Program-made: the position numbers and the translations under genes
Notes under the pieces: model-generated
The model's database searches: none
Told to the model about the DNA's origin: nothing
What the model saw: the letters and a program-made list of their open reading frames with translations, nothing else
Shown: positions 59,617 to 64,000 of the stretch, one piece after another
Layout of the letters: each line of letters starts with the position of its first letter
Numbering within the stretch: position 1 is the stretch's first letter
NCBI GenBank assembly: GCA_900317855.1
Contig: ONIG01000004.1
Location: forward strand, 38,714 to 102,713
Source of the DNA: an uncultured Eubacteriales bacterium
Lineage (GTDB): Bacteria; Bacillota; Clostridia; Oscillospirales; Oscillospiraceae
Reading direction: 5' to 3'
Length of the DNA stretch: 64,000 nucleotides

Positions 59617-60748
59617 AGTCATGTCCGTCTTCGGCACACGGCCGGAGGCGATCAAAATGGCGCCCCTCGTACTCGAACTGCAAAAGCACCCCGAGATTGA
59701 GAGCATCGTGTGCATCACGGCGCAGCACCGGGAAATGCTCGACTCCGTCATGGACTGCTTCGGCATCCGGGCGGATTACGACCTGAACATCATGCAGCAG
59801 GGGCAGGACCTGACCGCCATCACGACGCGCGTGCTCGAGCGCATGCGCGAGGTGCTCAGCGAGGTGCAGCCGGACATCGTGCTTGTCCACGGCGACACCA
59901 CGACGACGTTTGCTGGCGCACTCGCCGCGTTTTACGCCAAGATCCCCGTCGGCCATGTGGAGGCCGGTCTGCGCACGTACGACCGCTGGTCCCCCTTCCC
60001 GGAGGAGATGAACCGCTCGCTCGTCGGCCGCATCGCCACGCTGCACTTCGCACCGACTGCAAACAACGCCCACAATCTCGAGCGTGAGGCCGTAGAGGGC
60101 GACATTTTCGTCACCGGCAACACCGTGATCGATGCCATGGCCTACACCGTCCGTGGAGAGCAGTTCGTCTCGGACGAGCTGCAGCAGGTCGATTTCTCGC
60201 GGCGGGTCATCGCCATGACCTGCCACCGGCGCGAAAATTACGGCCGGCCCATGTGCAACATCTTCACCGCCGTGCGCCGTCTGGCACTCGACTACCCGGA
60301 CGTGGAGATCGTTTATCCCGTGCATCTGAGCCCGGTCGTGCGCAGCACGGCGGAGGAGCTGCTCGGCGGCGTGCCGAACATCCGGCTCATCGCGCCGCTC
60401 GACGCCGTGGATATGCACCGACTCATGGCGCGCAGCTACATGGTCATGACCGATTCCGGCGGCATTCAGGAAGAGGCCCCCGCACTCGGCAAACCCGTGC
60501 TCGTGCTCCGGCGCGAGACGGAGCGGCCAGAGGCCGTCACCGCCGGCACCGTCAAGCTCGCCGGCACGGATACGGAGGACATCTACCGTCTGGCCGCCGA
60601 GCTGCTCGACGACCCGGCCGCCTATGACCGGATGGCCAAGGCCGTCAATCCCTACGGCGACGGCAAAGCCTGCCCGCGCATCGCACAGGCCATTTTGAGC
60701 CATTTTCTCGGCGCGCAGCCGCCCGAGCCGTTCGTGCCCGTGCACTAA
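59600..60748 (+). CDS. wecB: UDP-N-acetylglucosamine 2-epimerase
   Basis: 382 residues. FGTRPEAIKMAPLVLEL at the N-terminus, HGDTTTTFAGALAAF, GHVEAGLRT and DSGGIQEEAPALGKPVLVLR identify the non-hydrolysing epimerase. It makes UDP-ManNAc for wall polymers. AGGAGG is 7 bases before ATG 59600; the open frame extends 64 codons upstream in the tagO gene. It overlaps the convergent gene by 4 bases. Confidence 0.96.
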   Translation: MSKRIKVMSVFGTRPEAIKMAPLVLELQKHPEIESIVCITAQHREMLDSVMDCFGIRADYDLNIMQQGQDLTAITTRVLERMREVLSEVQPDIVLVHGDTTTTFAGALAAFYAKIPVGHVEAGLRTYDRWSPFPEEMNRSLVGRIATLHFAPTANNAHNLEREAVEGDIFVTGNTVIDAMAYTVRGEQFVSDELQQVDFSRRVIAMTCHRRENYGRPMCNIFTAVRRLALDYPDVEIVYPVHLSPVVRSTAEELLGGVPNIRLIAPLDAVDMHRLMARSYMVMTDSGGIQEEAPALGKPVLVLRRETERPEAVTAGTVKLAGTDTEDIYRLAAELLDDPAAYDRMAKAVNPYGDGKACPRIAQAILSHFLGAQPPEPFVPVH

Positions 60749-61020
60749 AGAAACAGCATCCCGCCGAGGATGAACAGCAGCTCCTTGTCGCCGCTCTCGC
60801 GGTACATGAGGTACAGCACCAGGATCAGCAGCAGGTCCTCGCTCTCGAGGTCCGCAAGCGAAAATTTCTGCAGCAACTGCTGCAAGCCGCCGCCGGGCAA
60901 GCCCGGCGGCGGCTTGTTGTTTCTGCCAGGCGGCGCGGGCGGGCGCGGGCGGATCTCTGGCTGCGGTGCATCCGGCACGCGCTCGACCCGGCCGCTGTTG
61001 CCCTGATAACGATTATACAT
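60745..61020 (-). CDS. small proline-rich protein with hydrophobic C-terminus
   Basis: 91 residues. A Pro/Arg/Gly-rich N-terminal half leads to SLADLESEDLLLILVLYLMYRE and a final LLFILGGMLFL. The acidic-hydrophobic end occurs in small spore-associated proteins of Oscillospiraceae as I remember them, but the function is unknown. GGAGGGGG precedes ATG 61020. It is the last gene of a coupled trio (8-base overlap with the next) and its stop overlaps that of wecB. Confidence 0.7.
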   Translation of the reverse strand: MYNRYQGNSGRVERVPDAPQPEIRPRPPAPPGRNNKPPPGLPGGGLQQLLQKFSLADLESEDLLLILVLYLMYRESGDKELLFILGGMLFL

Positions 61021-61357
61021 GGTCGTCCCCCTCCAAGTCCTCGGCGGCGAGCTCGGCAAGCGACGCGAGCCGCGCGAGCTTCATGGCGCGGTCGATCTTG
61101 CGCCGGCGCTTCTCAGCCAGATAGGGCTTCATGGCCTCGAGCAGGTGACGGTTGGCCGAGTCGTGCCCGCCGCCGCGCAGCGCCGACATCATCCGGCGCA
61201 GCTGCCCCATGTCGAGGTCGAGATCCGGCTCCGGTGCGGACGGCGGCGCGGATTTGTCGCCGCCGTCGCCCAGGATCGAGGATGCCAACTGCGCGATCTT
61301 GCCGAACTGCTTCGGATCATTGAGCAACGCGTCGAGCTTTTCCCCGATCTCATCCAT
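61013..61357 (-). CDS. small unknown protein, middle of trio
   Basis: 114 residues, predicted helical and cytoplasmic. N-terminal MDEIGEKLDALLNDPKQFGKIAQ, an acidic Pro-rich middle, and a basic helical segment AEKRRRKIDRAMKLARLASL. No recognised domain. It overlaps both neighbours by 8 bases, so the three are probably made together. Confidence 0.75.
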   Translation of the reverse strand: MDEIGEKLDALLNDPKQFGKIAQLASSILGDGGDKSAPPSAPEPDLDLDMGQLRRMMSALRGGGHDSANRHLLEAMKPYLAEKRRRKIDRAMKLARLASLAELAAEDLEGDDHV

Positions 61358-61592
61358 CCTGCATCGCGTCCTTTACTTTCCCGGCCAGACGCTGCCCGGT
61401 GTCCGTGCTGAGCACCTGCGTGAGGATCTGCCGCAGCGTCTCGGTATCCCCTGCGCGCGCCGCCTGCTCGATCTTCTGCGCATCGAGCGCGCCGGCCAGC
61501 TTCTGCCCGTCGGTCGAGTCGGCGATCTCCTGCAGGCGCTGCAGGCGTCCGTCGCGCGCAAGCTGCTTTTTCAGCGCATCCAAGTCCTTCAT
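61350..61592 (-). CDS. small unknown helical protein, first of trio
   Basis: 80 residues: KDLDALKKQLARDGRLQRL, then three helical segments ending in GQRLAGKVKDAMQ. Entirely helical and charged, with no recognised family. ATG 61592 is 10 bases from GGAG. It leads the trio and is divergent from the yfcE-like gene; its own promoter was not identified. Confidence 0.72.
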   Translation of the reverse strand: MKDLDALKKQLARDGRLQRLQEIADSTDGQKLAGALDAQKIEQAARAGDTETLRQILTQVLSTDTGQRLAGKVKDAMQDG

Positions 61593-61618
61593 ATCGGTCA
61601 CGCTCCATTCGGGGCGGC

Positions 61619-61647
61619 TTGACTTTGCAGGCCGTGTCCCGTATAAT
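61619..61647 (+). promoter_or_regulatory. promoter of the yfcE-like gene
   Basis: Plus strand TTGACT (61619-61624) and TATAAT (61642-61647) with 17-base spacing. Confidence 0.82.
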
Positions 61648-61717
61648 GCGGATGGCCCGGCCGTGCCGGGTATCCTGCTTTTATTATATTCTATGAGCAA
61701 TGCAGAGGTGACTTGCC

Positions 61718-62194
61718 ACGAAGATCCTTGTTTTTTCCGATTCTCACGGCCGGACGCTCGGCATGGTGCGCGCCGTCCGGCAGCAGCAGCCGGACGCCGT
61801 GTTCCACCTCGGCGACTGCGAGCGCGACACGCAGCGGCTGGAAAAGGAGTTTCCGGACCTGCCGCTGTACCGTGTGTGCGGCAACTGCGACCGGGAACCT
61901 GTGAATCCCGAGGTGCTGCAGCCCACGCTCGACGGCGTGAAGTTCTTCCTCACACACGGGCACCGGTACAGTGTGAAGTATACGCTCGACGCCCTGCTCA
62001 ACGCAGCCTATTTCGCTGGCGCGGACATAGTGCTCTTCGGGCACACGCACCGCGCCGTCAATGAGACCATGCAGGGGCTGTACGTCGTCAACCCCGGCAC
62101 GGCCGGCGTCGGAGCGGCGTGCACATACGCCTGCATCGAGACGGAAAACGGCGCGATCCGCACCGTTGGCATCCGCGCCATTCCCGGGGCATAA
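61718..62194 (+). CDS. YfcE/MJ0936-family phosphodiesterase with ACG start
   Basis: 158 residues if read from ACG at 61718. The N-terminal KILVFSDSHG carries the first metal-binding Asp and His; LGDC, GNCD, THGHRY and GHTH follow. The first ATG (61763) comes after this motif and would give a protein without it. GAGGTG is 7 bases before the ACG, and a TGA stands four codons upstream, so no ATG, GTG or TTG start is available. Either ACG is used or the ATG has mutated. Confidence 0.8.
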   Translation, partial: TKILVFSDSHGRTLGMVRAVRQQQPDAVFHLGDCERDTQRLEKEFPDLPLYRVCGNCDREPVNPEVLQPTLDGVKFFLTHGHRYSVKYTLDALLNAAYFAGADIVLFGHTHRAVNETMQGLYVVNPGTAGVGAACTYACIETENGAIRTVGIRAIPGA

Positions 62195-62197
62195 ATC

Positions 62198-62227
62198 ATG
62201 CGCCCCCGGCAGCTGCCGGGGGCGCAT
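62198..62227. terminator. GC-rich hairpin between convergent genes
   Basis: A 14-base-pair stem (62198-62211 with 62214-62227) with only two unpaired bases, between the yfcE-like stop and the PASTA gene stop. No T tract follows on either strand. Confidence 0.6.
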
Positions 62228-62240
62228 TGGACTTTCGTGT

Positions 62241-63053
62241 TTACTTTTCGCGGAACGTCACATAGAGCGTGTGGTTGCTGTCCACGTTCATGAAGGAATA
62301 GCTCGTCAGCGGCAGGACCGTGGTGCCGTCGATGACCAGCGTCGCGACCTCGTAGCCCTCCTTCGGTGTGATCGTGAACGACACGCTGCCGCCCTCTTCC
62401 ACCTTCTGATTGCCGCTCGGGCTGACGCTGCCGCCGGTGCCGCATGTGACGGTGACGGTGAACTCCTTCTTCTCCGGGCCGGTCGAAATGGAGACCTGGA
62501 TCGTCGTACCCGGCTTGACCATCGTGCCGCCGACCGGATTCTGGCGCGCAACGGAGCCCTTCTGCACGTTGTCATCATAGACAGTGCCGCTCGCCTCCAC
62601 AGTGACGCCGAGGCTCTTGGCCGTCGCCTGCGCCTGCTCGAGCGTCAGGCCGACGAAGCTCGGTATCGCGACCGGGGTGTCCTCCGGCGCCGTGGGCTGC
62701 TCCTTCGGGCCGAGCGAGACGACAAACGCGACCGTCTGCCGGTGCTTGAGCTGCGTGCCCTCGTTGACGTCCTGCCGGATGACGATGCCCTTGGTCTCGT
62801 CGCTGTTTTCATACGTGATACTCGGCTCGGCGTCCAGCTCCGCAAGCTGCGCCTTGGCTGATTCCTCCGTCTGGCCGACGAGGTTCGGCAGGATGCGCTC
62901 ATTGCCTTTATGAAAATTGAACACGCCGGACAGCGCGCAGATCACGACCGTGACCAGGGCGAGCACCGCCGTGATCGCCGTGATCGTCAGCCGTTTGCGC
63001 TCGCTCATGCGCCGGACGCCGTGACGGCGGCGTGTGGTTGTCTGTCTGCTCAT
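62241..63053 (-). CDS. PASTA and InlB-type repeat membrane protein
   Basis: 270 residues. A basic cytoplasmic N-terminus (RRRHGVRRMSERKR), one transmembrane helix (about 22-44), two PASTA domains (about 55-190) and a C-terminal InlB-type repeat (about 198-268, FTVTVTCGTGGSVSPSG). PASTA domains bind muropeptides; here there is no kinase. It may help wall synthesis or signalling. GGAGG is 7 bases before ATG 63053. Confidence 0.88.
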   Translation of the reverse strand: MSRQTTTRRRHGVRRMSERKRLTITAITAVLALVTVVICALSGVFNFHKGNERILPNLVGQTEESAKAQLAELDAEPSITYENSDETKGIVIRQDVNEGTQLKHRQTVAFVVSLGPKEQPTAPEDTPVAIPSFVGLTLEQAQATAKSLGVTVEASGTVYDDNVQKGSVARQNPVGGTMVKPGTTIQVSISTGPEKKEFTVTVTCGTGGSVSPSGNQKVEEGGSVSFTITPKEGYEVATLVIDGTTVLPLTSYSFMNVDSNHTLYVTFREK

Positions 63054-63106
63054 ATTTTTTCCTCCGGAATCGACAGGATGGATAGAAATTTCAAGGAAAC
63101 AAGTAT

Positions 63107-63135
63107 ATAATAACATAGACGCAGCGTTTTGACAA
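63107..63135 (-). promoter_or_regulatory. promoter of the PASTA gene
   Basis: Minus strand TTGTCA (63130-63135) and TATTAT (63107-63112) with 17-base spacing, sharing the intergenic space with the divergent SDR gene. Confidence 0.75.
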
Positions 63136-63161
63136 ATGTTCGTTTCTGGGAGGATCTTTGC

Positions 63162-63869
63162 ATGGAAAAAATCGCACTCGTGACCGGAGCGTCCCGCGGC
63201 ATCGGCAAGGCGACCGCGCTGGCGCTGGCCCGTGACGGCTGGACGGTGCACGTGAACTATATCCGATCGCGTGAGGCGGCCGAGGCGGTCGCCGCGCAGA
63301 CCGGCGGCATGGCCATCTGCGCCGATGTGAGCGACGGACAGGCCGTTTCCGCCATGTTCGAGAAAATCGGCCCCTTGGACCTGCTGGTGAACAACGCCGG
63401 CGTCGCAGTCTACGGCCTGCTGACGGATCTCGACCCGGCCGTCTGGCAGCGGCTGTTTGACGTGAACGTCACGGGTATGTATAACTGCTGCCGCTGCGCA
63501 ATCCCGCCGATGGTGCACGTGAAGGCAGGACACATTATCAACCTCGCCTCCATCCTCGGCACAAACGGCGCCTCGTGCGAAGTGGCCTACTCGGCCACGA
63601 AGGGCGCCGTCGTCGCCTTCACGAAGGCACTGGCAAAGGAGCTCGGCCCGTCCGGCATCCGCGTCAACTGCGTCGCCCCCGGCTGCATCGACACGGACAT
63701 GATCGCAAACCTCAGCCCCGAGGACAAGGCGGAGCTGGCCGACAGCACGTCCCTGTGCCGCATGGGCACGGCGGAAGACGTGGCCGATGCGATCACGCTG
63801 CTGGCGAGCGAGCGCGCCCGATTCGTGACCGGGCAGGTGTTCGGTGTGGACGGCGGACTGCTGATCTGA
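63162..63869 (+). CDS. FabG-like short-chain dehydrogenase
   Basis: 235 residues. TGASRGIG, NNAG, catalytic Ser in NLASILG, YSATK (Tyr and Lys) and the closing VFGVDGGL are visible. It is similar to 3-oxoacyl-ACP reductases, but the lack of fab genes nearby leaves the substrate open. GGGAGG is 8 bases before ATG 63162. Divergent from the PASTA gene. Confidence 0.9.
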   Translation: MEKIALVTGASRGIGKATALALARDGWTVHVNYIRSREAAEAVAAQTGGMAICADVSDGQAVSAMFEKIGPLDLLVNNAGVAVYGLLTDLDPAVWQRLFDVNVTGMYNCCRCAIPPMVHVKAGHIINLASILGTNGASCEVAYSATKGAVVAFTKALAKELGPSGIRVNCVAPGCIDTDMIANLSPEDKAELADSTSLCRMGTAEDVADAITLLASERARFVTGQVFGVDGGLLI

Positions 63870-64000
63870 ACCAAATCACGCAAAAAAACAGGTGCACACC
63901 GGATTGAACCGCCCCAGATTGTGCGGACAGCACAAAAAACACCCCCTAAGCAGGGATATGAAATTTTAAGCAACATACTGGCACCGAAATTCCATCGGTG
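63870..64000. other. non-coding right edge
   Basis: No supported gene. It contains an A-rich stretch, a partial palindrome around GGTGCACACC, and a CACCGA/TCGGTG hairpin at the very edge (63982-64000) that may be the start of a terminator or structured RNA continuing outside the window. Confidence 0.4.

Noticed and set aside
63587..63976. 129-codon minus frame at the right edge
   Set aside because: It overlaps the SDR gene in antisense; the non-overlapping part alone is too short and has no ribosome site.

Overview
The window is chromosomal DNA from a GC-rich, endospore-forming member of the class Clostridia, most likely of the Oscillospiraceae/Ruminococcaceae type. The basis is family content and gene order: the remA-gmk-rpoZ-priA-def-fmt-rsmB-rlmN-PP2C-prkC-rsgA block, an IspH reductase fused to ribosomal protein S1, scpA-scpB-DUF2953-ytfJ-dacF, cdaA-cdaR, a spoIVFA/spoIVFB-like pair, a ypeB-like gene, and CIRCE/HrcA control of hsp20. 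Genus and species cannot be fixed from the sequence alone.

Layout. 1-3.9 kb looks the most accessory: a small XRE regulator, an array of 19 tRNA genes packed into 1.6 kb, a heat-shock hsp20 gene with a perfect CIRCE operator, a gene-poor stretch with a large inverted repeat, and a lone tyrosine recombinase. From 4 to 57 kb almost everything is on the minus strand and is housekeeping: yebC; a SPOCS/LysM spore-coat-type protein; the ribosome-assembly, translation-start and Ser/Thr signalling block (6.6-18.3 kb); c-di-AMP synthesis (18.7-20.8 kb); MEP isoprenoid genes (ispF, ispD, ispH-S1); peptidoglycan and sporulation genes with the condensin subunits scpA/scpB (28.7-33.7 kb); the protein quality-control block ysxC-lon-clpX-clpP-tig (33.9-40.3 kb); thrC and the yraN-rnhB-rbgA-lepB-rplS group (41.4-45.9 kb); a paired radical-SAM system and spoIVFAB-like genes (46-49.9 kb). 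A looser region follows (50-53 kb): a shortened MATE gene behind a terminator-bearing leader, an SDR gene, a frameshifted zinc-ribbon gene, two tRNA genes and an apparently unannotated small RNA. From 57.3 kb transcription is mixed: trpS, a TagO/WecA-like transferase and wecB on plus, a trio of small unknown genes on minus, a YfcE-like phosphodiesterase on plus, a PASTA/InlB-type surface protein on minus, and an SDR gene on plus.

How the genes fit together. Many neighbours overlap by 4-40 bases (ATGA or GTGA junctions), so co-translation in long operons is likely. Good sigma-A-type promoters, mostly with 17-base spacers, and intrinsic terminators mark operon borders and are listed. PrkC with the PP2C phosphatase forms a phosphorylation switch. 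CdaA with its YbbR-domain regulator makes c-di-AMP. The Lon/ClpXP/trigger-factor group handles protein quality control. tagO and wecB would start teichoic-acid or surface-polysaccharide synthesis and supply ManNAc.

Observations most worth checking: a promoter-to-terminator small RNA at 52558-52634; the unusual tRNA array; terminator-like hairpins whose 3' arms carry the ribosome-binding site of three genes, two of them tied to the spore envelope or germination; a yfcE-like gene whose conserved N-terminus is readable only from an ACG codon; a one-base frameshift in a zinc-ribbon gene; and a MATE gene that appears to have lost two internal segments. No complete, clearly novel multi-gene system was found.
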